Source of the DNA: Clostridia bacterium
Lineage (GTDB): Bacteria > Bacillota > Clostridia > Christensenellales > SZUA-584
Assembly: GCA_003249555.1 (NCBI GenBank)
Contig: QKIQ01000030.1
Coordinates: 1-61,678, forward strand
Reading direction: 5' to 3'
Length of the DNA stretch: 61,678 nt
The first letter of the stretch is position 1. Each line of letters opens with the position of its first letter. Positions 16,522 to 27,061 of this stretch are shown one piece after another. A program made the translations under genes and the position numbers. The notes under the pieces are model-generated. The model was not told where the DNA came from. It did no database searches and worked only from the letters and a program-made list of their open reading frames with translations.

Positions 16522-16762
16522 GTTTCAATATTGACGATGGGGTTATAAAAATCGAAATGGGTAAAATATATATGAAAGCTGCTGTGAAATGATGTGTATG
16601 CTGAGAAAGGAAATTTCTTAATGAAATATTTACAGTTCTATGCGCGCGAATAAGGATTAATAGAGGGAAACAATCGCCAAAAGTCGAATATTAAAAAACA
16701 TAAGGCGTCATTTTTTTATGGTGGTAAATAACGGTAATATTTTATAAAAGGATGTGTTTTTC
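16522..16762 (+). other. Leader region before the glycogen operon
   Basis: About 240 bases, AT-rich, between the terminator and glgB. It must hold the operon promoter, but no well-spaced -35/-10 pair stands out; a TTGACG at 16532-16537 lacks a partner 16-18 bases on. Only tiny reading frames occur, such as a 10-codon one at 16621-16653 with an AGAAAGGA upstream. No riboswitch was recognised. It ends in AAAGG before the glgB start. Confidence 0.5.
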
Positions 16763-18679
16763 ATGCAGGATTTTCAAAAGTATATCAATACAGATGAGAT
16801 ATACCTGTTCAACATCGGAGAAGCACAACAGGCCTATTCGTTTTTTGGCTGCCATCACATACCAGAGCTCAATGCGCATCGTTTTGCTGTATATGCGCCA
16901 AATGCACAGTCAGTAAGCATCGTAGGAGATTTCAACAGATGGGATGCTTCGAAAAATCCGATGGAAAAGATACCGCAAGGTGTTTACGTGGGTTTTGTTT
17001 CCGGCCTTAAAGACGGGGATTCTTACAAGTATTATGTGGTGGGATATGACGGAAAGGCTGTTTATAAAGCCGATCCGTTTGCGTTTCATGCTGAAGTGCC
17101 GCCGGCGACCGCATCTAAAGTATGGTCTTTAAGCGGTTATTCTTGGAATGATTCATCCTATATTGAACGCAGAAAAAGGCGCGATCCATTAAGGCGTCCC
17201 ATGAGTATCTATGAAATGCACCTTGGCTCATGGCGGACAAAGGAAGGATACCGATTTCCGAGTTTGAGAGAAATCGCGGATGAGCTCAGCGACTATTTGG
17301 TTGAAATGAATTATACGCACCTGGAAATCCTTCCGGTCACAGAATACCCATTTGTTGGCTCTTGGGGATATCAGGTGACAGGCTTTTTCGGGGTGACAAG
17401 CCGTTATGGTACGCCGCAGGATTATATGTATTTTATTGATACAATGCATGCCAAAGGCATTGGGGTCATCTTAGATTGGGTGCCTGCTCATTTCCCAAAG
17501 GATGAGCATGGGCTTGCACAATTTGACGGCACCTGCTTATTTGAGCATCAGAACCCATTGCAGGCGAATCATCCTCAGTGGGGAACGCTGATTTTCAATT
17601 ATGGACGGCCCGAGGTTGTGAGCTTTCTGATATCCAGCGCAATGATGTTTTTCGATGTATATCATATTGATGGTATACGTGTGGACGCCGTCACTTCAAT
17701 GCTGTATCTTAATTACGCTCGCAGTGAAGGTGAATATGTGCCAAACGAACATGGCGGTAATATCGACTTGCACGCAGTCGATTTTTTAAAAAAGCTTAAC
17801 GCTGTGATACTGACGAGACATCAAGGTGCTATCACAATTGCGGAGGAATCCACCTCATACCCAAACATCACAAAGCCGCCATATGACGGAGGACTTGGAT
17901 TTGTATTTAAATGGAATATGGGATATATGCATGATACGCTGAATTATATGTCTATGGACCATTTCTTTCGGCAGTTTAACCATAATAAAATAACTTTTTC
18001 ACTGTGTTATGCTTTTAGTGAGAATTTTATACTTCCATATTCACACGATGAGGTGGTGCACGGAAAAAAATCGTTATTAAATAAAATGTTTGGTAACTAC
18101 GACGAAAAATTTGCATCGCTGCGAACACTGTTGGGGTTTACATTTGCGCATCCCGGTAAGAAATTAATGTTTATGGGCAGTGAATTTGGGCAATTTATTG
18201 AATGGGATTATAAAAAACAGCTGGATTGGTTTTTGCTTGATTATGATCGCCACAGCCAAATGCATATATATGTGAAAGAGCTTAATGCTTTTTACAAAGG
18301 CTGCCCAGCGCTTTATGAGATAGACGATAGCTGGGACGGTTTTATGTGGCTCAATGTAGACGACGCAGACAAAAGCGGGCTTTGTTTTATGCGCCGCTCG
18401 GCAGGCGGTGCTGAGCAAAGCTGCGTATGTGCATTTAATTTTACTCCGGTTCCGATAGATCATTATTTAATCGGTCTGCCAAGGGACGGCGAACTTAAAA
18501 AAGTATTTTCTAGTGAAGAAAAACGGTTTGGCGGAGAAGAGCAAGCAAAAATGCATGTGTCGGCAGAAAACGAAGGTTTTGCAGGCCATCCGTACAGTGC
18601 TGTTCTTTATCTTCCGCCATTATCTTGTATTTTCTACGAATTCTGCGACATTCCTGTAAAGCGAGGTAAAGACATATGA
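16763..18679 (+). CDS. glgB: 1,4-alpha-glucan branching enzyme
   Basis: A 638-aa GH13 enzyme that cuts alpha-1,4 chains and rejoins them in alpha-1,6 linkage. A CBM48 beta domain (about 25-120, with [21 protein letters not shown]) precedes the catalytic barrel. The nucleophile is D308 in DGIRVDAV, the acid/base E361 in AEES and the third carboxylate D429 in SHDEVV. I start at ATG 16763 because AAAGG at 16747-16751 sits 11 bases before it; a GTG at 16754 is only 2 bases from that site. It opens a seven-gene glycogen operon, overlapping glgC by ATGA. Confidence 0.95.
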   Translation: MQDFQKYINTDEIYLFNIGEAQQAYSFFGCHHIPELNAHRFAVYAPNAQSVSIVGDFNRWDASKNPMEKIPQGVYVGFVSGLKDGDSYKYYVVGYDGKAVYKADPFAFHAEVPPATASKVWSLSGYSWNDSSYIERRKRRDPLRRPMSIYEMHLGSWRTKEGYRFPSLREIADELSDYLVEMNYTHLEILPVTEYPFVGSWGYQVTGFFGVTSRYGTPQDYMYFIDTMHAKGIGVILDWVPAHFPKDEHGLAQFDGTCLFEHQNPLQANHPQWGTLIFNYGRPEVVSFLISSAMMFFDVYHIDGIRVDAVTSMLYLNYARSEGEYVPNEHGGNIDLHAVDFLKKLNAVILTRHQGAITIAEESTSYPNITKPPYDGGLGFVFKWNMGYMHDTLNYMSMDHFFRQFNHNKITFSLCYAFSENFILPYSHDEVVHGKKSLLNKMFGNYDEKFASLRTLLGFTFAHPGKKLMFMGSEFGQFIEWDYKKQLDWFLLDYDRHSQMHIYVKELNAFYKGCPALYEIDDSWDGFMWLNVDDADKSGLCFMRRSAGGAEQSCVCAFNFTPVPIDHYLIGLPRDGELKKVFSSEEKRFGGEEQAKMHVSAENEGFAGHPYSAVLYLPPLSCIFYEFCDIPVKRGKDI

Positions 18680-19893
18680 TTAACAAGAAAAAATGCATCG
18701 CAATGCTGCTTGCCGGAGGACAGGGGGCGCGTCTTGGCGTGCTTACCAAAACACGCGCAAAACCGGCTGTGCCATACGGCGGAAAATACAAGATTATCGA
18801 TTTTCCGTTATCTAACTGTACCAATTCGGGAATTGATACAGTGGGTGTGCTGACGCAATATCAGCCGCTCGAGTTAAATTCGTATATCAGCACAGGTGCT
18901 CCTTGGGATCTTGACAGCAATACTGGCGGTGTTTATATTCTTCCTCCCTATGTCAAGACGGGGCGCAGCGAATGGTATTCGGGTACGGCAAACGCTATTT
19001 ATCAAAACAGTTTTTTCATTGATAAATTTAACCCGGACTATTTGCTTGTGCTTTCGGGTGACCACATATATAAAATGGATTACAACGCGATGCTCAAGTT
19101 CCATATTCAAACAGAGGCAGACGCGACGATTGCGGTTTTTGAAGTGCCGATAGAAGATGCGACACGCTATGGCATCATGAATACGGATGAAACGCTCCGG
19201 GTTACGGAATTTGAAGAGAAACCTGAAAAACCAAAAAGCAATCTTGCATCAATGGGAATATACATATTCAACTGGCAAAAGGTGAAAAAATACCTACATG
19301 AAGATAGCGAGGACGATAATTCATCAAGCGATTTCGGAAAGGATATCATACCGAAAATGCTGGGGAACAGCGAAATGGTTTTTGCGTATCGTTTCAAAGG
19401 ATACTGGAAGGATGTTGGTACGATTCAGAGCCTTTGGGATGCGAACATGGAATTGCTGGAACACAGTGAGCTCAATCTACACGATTCGGATTGGAAAATA
19501 TTTTCACGAAACCCAAATCAACCGCCGCATTATGTAGGCAAGGATGCAGAAATAAAAACAAGCCTTATTTCCGAAGGTTGCCAAATATACGGCACGGTGG
19601 AGCATTGCGTGCTTTTTCCCGAGGTGACAATCGCCAAAGGCGCGTATGTCAAAGACAGCATCATCATGCAGAATACGGTTGTTGAGGAGAATAGCGAAAT
19701 AATACGTGCAATTATCGACGAAGATGTTGTCATCGGCAGAGGATGCCATATCGGCGGAGAAACAGAAATAACCGTCATCGGTCAGGGTGTCAAGGTGAAG
19801 GAAAACACTAAGATAGAAGAGGGCGAAGCTATAGAACCCAACAGTGTATGCGTTTTAAACAAATGCGCTGCAGACAGCGAGGTGCGCTTATGA
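18676..19893 (+). CDS. glgC: Glucose-1-phosphate adenylyltransferase, catalytic subunit
   Basis: A 405-aa enzyme that makes ADP-glucose from glucose-1-phosphate and ATP, the committed step of glycogen synthesis. The nucleotide site is intact ([24 protein letters not shown]), followed by the FPLSN motif, a GDHIYKMDY metal site and EFEEKP. The C-terminal third is a left-handed beta-helix of hexapeptide repeats. The start overlaps the glgB stop (ATGA 18676-18679), and its own stop overlaps glgD. It pairs with the divergent GlgD to form the heterotetramer known from Firmicutes, which is usually less allosterically regulated than the proteobacterial enzyme. Confidence 0.95.
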   Translation: MINKKKCIAMLLAGGQGARLGVLTKTRAKPAVPYGGKYKIIDFPLSNCTNSGIDTVGVLTQYQPLELNSYISTGAPWDLDSNTGGVYILPPYVKTGRSEWYSGTANAIYQNSFFIDKFNPDYLLVLSGDHIYKMDYNAMLKFHIQTEADATIAVFEVPIEDATRYGIMNTDETLRVTEFEEKPEKPKSNLASMGIYIFNWQKVKKYLHEDSEDDNSSSDFGKDIIPKMLGNSEMVFAYRFKGYWKDVGTIQSLWDANMELLEHSELNLHDSDWKIFSRNPNQPPHYVGKDAEIKTSLISEGCQIYGTVEHCVLFPEVTIAKGAYVKDSIIMQNTVVEENSEIIRAIIDEDVVIGRGCHIGGETEITVIGQGVKVKENTKIEEGEAIEPNSVCVLNKCAADSEVRL

Positions 19894-21017
19894 TTAAGGA
19901 TGTATTTGGTCTGATTTATGCGGGTGAGGAAAACCATAACCTAAGGGAATTGGTGCTGGCGCGTTCTGTTGCAGCGCTGCCTATAGGCGGACGGTATAGA
20001 GGGATTGATTTTCCGTTGTCCAACATTGTGAACAGCGGCATAAGAAATGTCGGCATCATTACGCAGAAAAATTATCAGTCTTTGATGGACCATGTGGGTT
20101 CTGGAAAGGAATGGGATTTAAGCCGAAAAAGAGACGGGCTTTTTATGCTGCCGCCATTTGACAATGCTGAGAATATGGCCATAAACCGTGGTATGTCTGA
20201 TGCCATAAAAGGAAACATGTCCTATATCAAACGAACCTCACAGCCATTCTGTCTTTTGATGGGTGTCAGCAACATATATTCAACCACATACAACCACATG
20301 CTTAAAAAACATATTGAAAACAAGGCTGATATTACAATGTTATACAACGTTGAAAAACGGGAAATAGATGATAGCGGAGTCAGTCGTGATCTTCGTCTTT
20401 ATACCGACGAAGACGGCTGGGTAACCGAGATGGACTATAATTTCAAGTATTCCAACTCGAATAAAATCAGCATGGACGTATTTCTTATACATAAAAGCCT
20501 GCTTGAATACCTGGTCGATCGTAGTGTGGCTCACGGCCATTATGATTTTATTAGTGATGTGGTTACAAAGAATGTACACAACCTCCGAATTCTCGCGCTT
20601 GAACATAAGGGCTATGTCGGGCGGCTAGATTCCATAAACGCGTATTACCAGCTCAATATGGATATGCTTCAAGATGAAGTTCAAAGGGATTTATTCTACA
20701 CGGGCAATCCGATATACACAAAGATAAAGGACGAAGCGCCCGTGAAATACGGTCTTAATGCATCTGTGAAAAACAGTCTGCTTGCAAACGGATGTGTGAT
20801 CGACGGCGAGGTGGAAGATAGCATGCTGTTCCGCGGCGTACATGTGGGCAAGGGTACAAAGATAAAGGGATGCATTATCATGCAGGAGACCGACATTGAC
20901 AATCACTGTACGCTTGAACACGTCATTGCGGACAAGAACTGTCATATTCGCGAGGGTCGCCATCTTGCTGGAGATATTAATTACCCCAGCATCATACGCA
21001 AAGGATCGGTACTGTAA
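19890..21017 (+). CDS. glgD: Glucose-1-phosphate adenylyltransferase, non-catalytic GlgD subunit
   Basis: A 375-aa paralogue of GlgC. It keeps the fold and the [12 protein letters not shown] segment, but the nucleotide loop is lost: the GGxGxRL...K signature reads [18 protein letters not shown]. That loss is the mark of GlgD, which is inactive alone and boosts GlgC. The start is ATG 19890, overlapping the glgC stop (ATGA) with GAGGTG upstream; the longer frame to 19848 lies inside glgC and is rejected. A C-terminal beta-helix is present ([14 protein letters not shown]). It overlaps glgA by one base (TAATG). Confidence 0.93.
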   Translation: MIKDVFGLIYAGEENHNLRELVLARSVAALPIGGRYRGIDFPLSNIVNSGIRNVGIITQKNYQSLMDHVGSGKEWDLSRKRDGLFMLPPFDNAENMAINRGMSDAIKGNMSYIKRTSQPFCLLMGVSNIYSTTYNHMLKKHIENKADITMLYNVEKREIDDSGVSRDLRLYTDEDGWVTEMDYNFKYSNSNKISMDVFLIHKSLLEYLVDRSVAHGHYDFISDVVTKNVHNLRILALEHKGYVGRLDSINAYYQLNMDMLQDEVQRDLFYTGNPIYTKIKDEAPVKYGLNASVKNSLLANGCVIDGEVEDSMLFRGVHVGKGTKIKGCIIMQETDIDNHCTLEHVIADKNCHIREGRHLAGDINYPSIIRKGSVL

Positions 21018-22516
21018 TGATGAATGATATGCTGAAAAGTATTATGGACAATAAACATCTGGGGAAGCTGCCAAGTGTTCTCATGACAGCGGCGGAGTGC
21101 GCGCCGTTTGCAAAAACGGGGGGGCTCGCCGATGTAGTGGGTACGTTGTCGCACAAGCTTAAAGACTTGGGTTTTGATATTCGTTTGGCGCTCCCGTTTC
21201 ACCGCGTGATAAAGGATCAACTGCGCGACAAAGTGAGGCATATTGCGAGTTTTTCGGTCGATCTTGGATGGCGCACGCAATATGTTGGTATCGAGTATTT
21301 CGATTGGGACGGCGTTCCTATTTACTTTATCGATAACGAGTATTATTTCGGGCATATGATATACCGCGGCGGCACATTTGAAGGCGAACAGTATGCATAT
21401 TTCTGTCGTGCCGTTTTGGAAGCGCTGCACTTTGCCGACTTCATACCCGACATTATTCATGTGAACGATTGGCATACGGCAATAATACCGATGTTGATCA
21501 AAACGCAGTATCGGTCACGGCTGTTGAGAGACTGTAAAACAGTGCTCGCAATACACAGTCTTGGCTATCAGGGAAGGTTCGATTTTGGTTTTGCGTCCGA
21601 GCTTCTTTCAATTGACAGCCGGTATAATACGCCCGATTATTTCGAATATTACGGCGGCGTCAATTTCATGAAGGCCGGTATCGTGTTTGCAGACAAGCTT
21701 GTTACGGTGAGTCCCACGTATGCAGAAGAAATTAAAACACAATATTACGGCGAAGGTTTGGACGGCGTTTTAAACTCTCGCGCAAACGATCTTGTGGGCA
21801 TATTAAACGGAATTGATACCAAGGTTTTCAACCCTGCAACGGATATGCTGATTGAGAAGCGGTATGATGAGAAAGCACTTGATGATAAGTTGGAGAACAA
21901 GAAAGCACTTATCGAGCAGCTTGGATTGAAAATTGATGCCAAAAAACCATTAATAGGTATGGTGACGCGGCTGACCAAGCAAAAAGGGATCGATCTTGTG
22001 ATGCGTGTGATGAATGAAATCATGGAAGAAGGGGTTGGTTTTGTACTGTTGGGTACGGGCGAAGCTGAATACGAGAACTTTTTCCGAGATGCATGGCATG
22101 CTTATAGCGGCAAAGCAAACGGTATGATCATGTTTGATGAGGCGCTTGCGCACAGAATTTATGCCGGATGCGACTTTTTTTTGATGCCATCCAGTTTTGA
22201 ACCATGTGGGTTGTCTCAGATTATCGCGCTGCGATACGGTACTCTGCCTATTGTTCGTGAAACAGGCGGCCTAAAAGATACGGTGAAGCCATATGATCAG
22301 AATTCAGGAGAGGGAGACGGCTTTTCTTTTATGAACTACAATGCACATGAGATGCTGGATACCATCCGCTATGCGATGCACATATATATGAATAAAGAAA
22401 CATTTCTCTCATTACAGAAACACGCGATGGAAAAGGATTTAAGTTTCGATAAGAGCGCGCTTGCCTATGCATCTTTATATCTAGTGACGATTGATGAGAA
22501 AGATATGCAAAATTGA
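21017..22516 (+). CDS. glgA: Glycogen synthase (ADP-glucose type)
   Basis: A 499-aa GT5 glycosyltransferase that adds glucose from ADP-glucose to alpha-1,4 glucan chains. The N-terminal Rossmann domain has the ADP-glucose motif KTGGL at residues 33-37, set about 17 residues later than in typical members, so the true start may be one of the ATGs at 21020, 21029 or 21044. The C-terminal domain has MVTRLTKQKGIDL and the PSSFEPCGLSQ ligand loop with its catalytic glutamate, then ETGGLKDTV. It follows glgD with a one-base stop-start overlap and precedes glgP by 60 bases. Confidence 0.95.
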   Translation: MMNDMLKSIMDNKHLGKLPSVLMTAAECAPFAKTGGLADVVGTLSHKLKDLGFDIRLALPFHRVIKDQLRDKVRHIASFSVDLGWRTQYVGIEYFDWDGVPIYFIDNEYYFGHMIYRGGTFEGEQYAYFCRAVLEALHFADFIPDIIHVNDWHTAIIPMLIKTQYRSRLLRDCKTVLAIHSLGYQGRFDFGFASELLSIDSRYNTPDYFEYYGGVNFMKAGIVFADKLVTVSPTYAEEIKTQYYGEGLDGVLNSRANDLVGILNGIDTKVFNPATDMLIEKRYDEKALDDKLENKKALIEQLGLKIDAKKPLIGMVTRLTKQKGIDLVMRVMNEIMEEGVGFVLLGTGEAEYENFFRDAWHAYSGKANGMIMFDEALAHRIYAGCDFFLMPSSFEPCGLSQIIALRYGTLPIVRETGGLKDTVKPYDQNSGEGDGFSFMNYNAHEMLDTIRYAMHIYMNKETFLSLQKHAMEKDLSFDKSALAYASLYLVTIDEKDMQN

Positions 22517-22576
22517 CACGATTGGTAAGTTCGCATAGAATAACAAGAACAGCGGTTATGTTGGAGGAAGGTCGAA

Positions 22577-25021
22577 TTGGCAAAGCAAGCCGTATCCCGA
22601 ATTGAACAAATTAAGGATACCATAGAAGACAAGCTAAAACGCGAATACGGACGGACACTTAAAAATGCAACGGATGAAGAGATGTTTCAGGCTGTGGCAC
22701 TGAGTGTACGCGATATGATGCTGGATAAATGGGTGAAGGCGGGCCAGGAAATTGCCGACAGGCAGCTGAAGCGGCTTTATTATCTTTCGGCAGAGTTTTT
22801 AACGGGACGCGCGCTTGTCAATAACATGATCAGTCTTGATGTACTGGACGATTACAAAGCTGTAATGAAAAAGATAGGCTATTCTTTTGATAAGCTTGAA
22901 GAGGAAGAAATTGAAGCAGGGCTTGGTAACGGGGGGCTTGGGCGTCTTGCCGCATGCTTTTTGGATTCGCTCTCCACAATCAACCTGCCTGTGGTCGGTC
23001 ATGGTATTCGCTATGAATACGGTATTTTTCGCCAGCGCATTGTGAACGGTGAGCAGGTTGAAGAACCCGACGACTGGACAATAAAGGGCGATGTTTGGGA
23101 AATTGAACGACGTGAAGAACAGGCGGAAATTCGTTTTGAAGGCACTGTAGAAGAGATGTGGACAGATTCAGGGCTAACAGCAGTGCACAAAAACTATCAA
23201 TCTGTTTTCGCGGTTCCTTACGATATGCCTATTATGGGCTATAAAAGCCGTATGCCTGCTACGCTTCGTTTGTGGCGTGCGGAGTGTCCGGCTTTGTTTG
23301 ATCTGCATTCTTTTAACAAGGGCGACTATATGTGCATGATTCAGCAGCGTGAGCTGGCCGAATCTATTTCAAAGGTACTTTACCCCGAAGACGATCATGT
23401 CGCAGGGCGCTTGCTGCGGCTCAAGCAGTATTATTTTCTTGCGTCCGCAGCCATGCAGTGTATGGTACGCGATCATAAAAAACGCTACGGCGATGTTCTC
23501 TCATTGCCGGATAAGGTCGTGATACAGATAAACGATACGCATCCCGCGCTGGCGATACCTGAACTCATGCGTATACTCTTGGATGAAGAAGGCCTTGGGT
23601 GGGATGAAGCTTACGGTATTGTCAGCAGCGTTTTTAACTATACGAATCATACAGTGATGCAGGAAGCGCTGGAAGCGTGGCCTGAGCAGCTTTTCAAATC
23701 TTTGCTGCCACGCGTATATTCAATTATAAGCGCAATGAATGACCGCTTCAGCCACGAGCTCTGGCAGGCCTTCCCGGGAGAGTGGGATAAAATATCGCAT
23801 ATGTCCATCATCGCGTATGATGAGATTCGCATGGCGAACATGTGTATCGCCGTGTGCAGCGCGGTTAACGGTGTTTCCCAGTTGCATGGGAATATATTGA
23901 AAACGCAAACTTTCCGTGATTTTTATGTGATTAGTCCCGGGAAATTTACGGCGATAACAAATGGCATTACACAGCGTCGGTGGCTCGCTGTGTGCAATCC
24001 GTCACTGACAGAGCTTATCAGTGACTATATCGGTGATAGCTTTTTATTCGATTACCGTGAACTTGAACGGCTTAAGCCGTTTATCGATAATCAAAGTTTT
24101 TTAAACAGCTTTCATCAAATCAAGGCGCAGAACAAAGAAAGACTTGCGGAATATGTACTGAAAAATCAAGGCGTAAATATTAATCCGGAATTTTTGTTTG
24201 ACGTACAGGCCAAACGGTTACATGAGTATAAACGACAGCTGTTAAAGGTGCTCCATATCCTTCATCTTTATAATCGGCTGACGCAGGACGAAACGTTTTC
24301 GCTGCCTGTTCCCGTGACATTTCTGTTTGCTGCAAAAGCTTCGCCCGGTTACCGCAAGGCCAAAGATATCATAAGACTGATTGGCGCCGTTGCCGATCTG
24401 GTAAACAACCATCCTCGAACAAAGAATTATTTGAAGGTAGTTTTTCTTGAAAACTATAATGTGTCTCTCGCAGAAGTGTTGATTCCCGCCGCGGATATCA
24501 GTGAGCAGATTTCCACGGCCGGACGCGAAGCGTCTGGCACGGGCAATATGAAATTTATGCTGAACGGGGCTGTTACACTGGGCACGATGGATGGAGCCAA
24601 CGTCGAAATTCTCGAACAGGTCGGCAAGGAAAATATGTTCATTTTTGGTGCACTCGCAAAAGAAATTGCCAATATGGAGATGCGCAACTCGTATCAGCCA
24701 AAGGCTTTGTTTGACGCAAACAACGACATGCAAAGCGCGTTATCGCGCTTAATAGACGGTACGCTTCCTGTCAATGATCCGCACCGGTTTGACACTATTT
24801 ACAACTCACTGCTTTATGGCGACTATGACAGAGCGGACAAATATTTTGTGCTCTATGATTTTGAAGCATATGGCAATATGTTTGAGACTGTACTAAAGAC
24901 ATATACCGAAAAGTACAATTGGACGAAAAAAGCCGCGATAAATACAGCATGCGCCGGCTTCTTCAGCGCAGACAGGACGGTAGACGAATACAACAAACGG
25001 ATATGGCGGTTAATGCAATAA
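22577..25021 (+). CDS. glgP: Glycogen/maltodextrin phosphorylase
   Basis: An 814-aa GT35 enzyme that releases glucose-1-phosphate from glycogen ends with phosphate and PLP. The PLP lysine is K659 in SGTGNMKFMLNG; the NGGLGRLAACFLDS signature, the YEYGIF segment and the KRLHEYKRQLL motif are all present. The start is a rare TTG at 22577, fixed by GGAGGAAGG about 6 bases upstream and by the conserved N-terminus. There is no N-terminal allosteric extension of the animal type. It sits between the synthetic genes and the debranching-type GH13 gene, giving one operon both build-up and breakdown. Confidence 0.95.
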   Translation: MAKQAVSRIEQIKDTIEDKLKREYGRTLKNATDEEMFQAVALSVRDMMLDKWVKAGQEIADRQLKRLYYLSAEFLTGRALVNNMISLDVLDDYKAVMKKIGYSFDKLEEEEIEAGLGNGGLGRLAACFLDSLSTINLPVVGHGIRYEYGIFRQRIVNGEQVEEPDDWTIKGDVWEIERREEQAEIRFEGTVEEMWTDSGLTAVHKNYQSVFAVPYDMPIMGYKSRMPATLRLWRAECPALFDLHSFNKGDYMCMIQQRELAESISKVLYPEDDHVAGRLLRLKQYYFLASAAMQCMVRDHKKRYGDVLSLPDKVVIQINDTHPALAIPELMRILLDEEGLGWDEAYGIVSSVFNYTNHTVMQEALEAWPEQLFKSLLPRVYSIISAMNDRFSHELWQAFPGEWDKISHMSIIAYDEIRMANMCIAVCSAVNGVSQLHGNILKTQTFRDFYVISPGKFTAITNGITQRRWLAVCNPSLTELISDYIGDSFLFDYRELERLKPFIDNQSFLNSFHQIKAQNKERLAEYVLKNQGVNINPEFLFDVQAKRLHEYKRQLLKVLHILHLYNRLTQDETFSLPVPVTFLFAAKASPGYRKAKDIIRLIGAVADLVNNHPRTKNYLKVVFLENYNVSLAEVLIPAADISEQISTAGREASGTGNMKFMLNGAVTLGTMDGANVEILEQVGKENMFIFGALAKEIANMEMRNSYQPKALFDANNDMQSALSRLIDGTLPVNDPHRFDTIYNSLLYGDYDRADKYFVLYDFEAYGNMFETVLKTYTEKYNWTKKAAINTACAGFFSADRTVDEYNKRIWRLMQ

Positions 25022-25045
25022 GGGGCAAAGGGGCTTAAAAATCCG

Positions 25046-27061
25046 ATGCTGATCAATTACAGAAACGAAATGATGCATGATTCCACAATACAAAGCTATA
25101 GAGATCCTACGGGCGCAGTTGTTCAGGATCAATTGCTCACACTGCGTTTTAAAACGCGGCTCAATCAAGTCAGCAGTGTCTACGTTTGTCTGACTGGCGA
25201 GGGGTTTCATCAAGACATCATGATGACGCAGGACAACGGTTATTGGCGCGTTGACATTGAAGCGCCTTCTAATCCGGGTGTGTATTGGTACTACTTTAAA
25301 GTGAACACAGGACAAAAAAACGTATATTACGGTACGGAAGGAACGCGCAAGGGAGGGATTGGCTGTGCGTATACCGAGCCGCCGCCATCCTATCAACTCA
25401 CGGTCTACAAAAAGGACTTTGACACGCCTGACTGGTTTAAAAAAAGTGTCATGTATCAGATATTTCCTGACCGCTTTAAACGAAGTGGTGAAGACATTGT
25501 AAAACAGGGGCTTGATTACCACCGTAAAAAGGGTCGATGTGTATACGAACATAAGAGTTGGAACGAAGAGCCGCTCTATAAACCTATACCTGGAAAAAAG
25601 CATTATAACCCGTGTGATTATTACGGCGGTACGATCAAGGGCATTGAAGAATCGCTAGATTATTTAAAAAGCCTTGGTGTAAGCGTGATATACCTGAATC
25701 CAATATTTGAATCGGCCTCCAATCACCGCTACAACACAGCGGATTATAAAAAAATCGATCCTGTGCTGGGGTCTAAGGACGATTTTCACTCTCTCTGCAA
25801 AAAAGCAGAGTCGCTTGGCATGCGCATCATGCTTGACGGCGTGTTTTCCCATACGGGTTCGGACAGCATCTATTTCAATCGTGAAAAAGCGTATGAAAAC
25901 GAAGGGGCAGCTAACAGTCAAAATTCACCGTATTATCCCTGGTATACGTTTGAGCATTACCCCGAAAAATACAAAAGCTGGTGGGGCTTCGAATCGTTGC
26001 CCGAGGTCAACGAGCACAACCAAGACTGGCAGCGCTTTGTCATCACGGATGAAGACAGTGTGGTGCGACATTGGATACGAGAGGGATGCAGCGGTTATCG
26101 CCTCGACGTTGCCGATGAACTGCCTGATGATGTTCTGGAGCTTATTTATACAGCAGCGAAACAACAAAAACAAGATGCCGTCGTACTGGGCGAAGTTTGG
26201 GAAGATGCGACGACAAAATACAGCTATGGCTTGCATCGCAAGTATGCGTTGGGCGGTATGATGGATTCTGTAATGAATTATCCGCTGCGAAATGCGCTGA
26301 TTTCGTTTTTTATGGGGCATACCAGCGCGCGTGATCTCAAAGAGTTTCTTATCGATCAAGCGGCGGCGTATCCAAAGCCCATGTATTATGCGCTGATGAA
26401 CCTGCTATCATCACATGATATTGATCGTGTGCGAACGGCGCTGAGTACGCGAATTGATCCGCATACGCTAAGCCGTGAGCAGCAAGCAACGTTTCGACTG
26501 AGCAGTATCCAGAACAAAAAGGGGGCTGCGCGTCAGCGTCTTGCTTCTGTGCTTCAGTTTGCGCTGCCCGGCGTACCTTGCATTTATTACGGTGACGAAA
26601 AGGGCATGACAGGATTTCTTGATCCGTTCAATCGCCGCCCGCTTCATCAATCCGATTATGACCTGACGGGGCATTATCAGCAGATTTCGAGGCTGCGTTT
26701 GAGTGCAGACGCAATGTCGACAGGACATATCGCGTTTTTCTCACCCCATGAAGACTGTATCGGCATTCTTCGCTATGTGCTGGATGGAAAAGACGCGTTC
26801 GGATCACGAGCTGAAAATGGTATTTACTTTGTCGCTGTCAACCGTTCCGCAGAAAGCAGGCATGTGGTGTTTGATTTTTTAAGGAATACTGCGTTTATGA
26901 CGCAGCAGCACCAATTGCAATTACAGCGTATATTGAACGGTGAAGTCGTTTGTCTGTTGAAAAATGAAAAATATCAGCTCAATGACGGGCTGCTGGAAAT
27001 CAATATGCCGAGCGGAGATGCCGTTTGGCTCAAAATATATGAAAACATACAGGAGACATAA
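25046..27061 (+). CDS. GH13 alpha-glucan hydrolase (neopullulanase/cyclomaltodextrinase-like)
   Basis: A 671-aa cytoplasmic GH13 enzyme. An N-terminal beta domain (about 15-120) resembles the starch-binding N-domain of neopullulanase-type amylases; the barrel follows with VMYQIFPDRF, the nucleophile D354 in GYRLDVADELP, the acid E383 in LGEVWED and the third carboxylate D458 in SSHDIDRVRT. No signal peptide is seen, so it acts inside the cell on maltodextrins or on branch stubs left by GlgP. AAAGGGG lies 12 bases before ATG 25046. Exact specificity (neopullulanase, alpha-amylase or debranching) cannot be told by eye. The stop directly abuts the next start. Confidence 0.9.
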   Translation: MLINYRNEMMHDSTIQSYRDPTGAVVQDQLLTLRFKTRLNQVSSVYVCLTGEGFHQDIMMTQDNGYWRVDIEAPSNPGVYWYYFKVNTGQKNVYYGTEGTRKGGIGCAYTEPPPSYQLTVYKKDFDTPDWFKKSVMYQIFPDRFKRSGEDIVKQGLDYHRKKGRCVYEHKSWNEEPLYKPIPGKKHYNPCDYYGGTIKGIEESLDYLKSLGVSVIYLNPIFESASNHRYNTADYKKIDPVLGSKDDFHSLCKKAESLGMRIMLDGVFSHTGSDSIYFNREKAYENEGAANSQNSPYYPWYTFEHYPEKYKSWWGFESLPEVNEHNQDWQRFVITDEDSVVRHWIREGCSGYRLDVADELPDDVLELIYTAAKQQKQDAVVLGEVWEDATTKYSYGLHRKYALGGMMDSVMNYPLRNALISFFMGHTSARDLKEFLIDQAAAYPKPMYYALMNLLSSHDIDRVRTALSTRIDPHTLSREQQATFRLSSIQNKKGAARQRLASVLQFALPGVPCIYYGDEKGMTGFLDPFNRRPLHQSDYDLTGHYQQISRLRLSADAMSTGHIAFFSPHEDCIGILRYVLDGKDAFGSRAENGIYFVAVNRSAESRHVVFDFLRNTAFMTQQHQLQLQRILNGEVVCLLKNEKYQLNDGLLEINMPSGDAVWLKIYENIQET

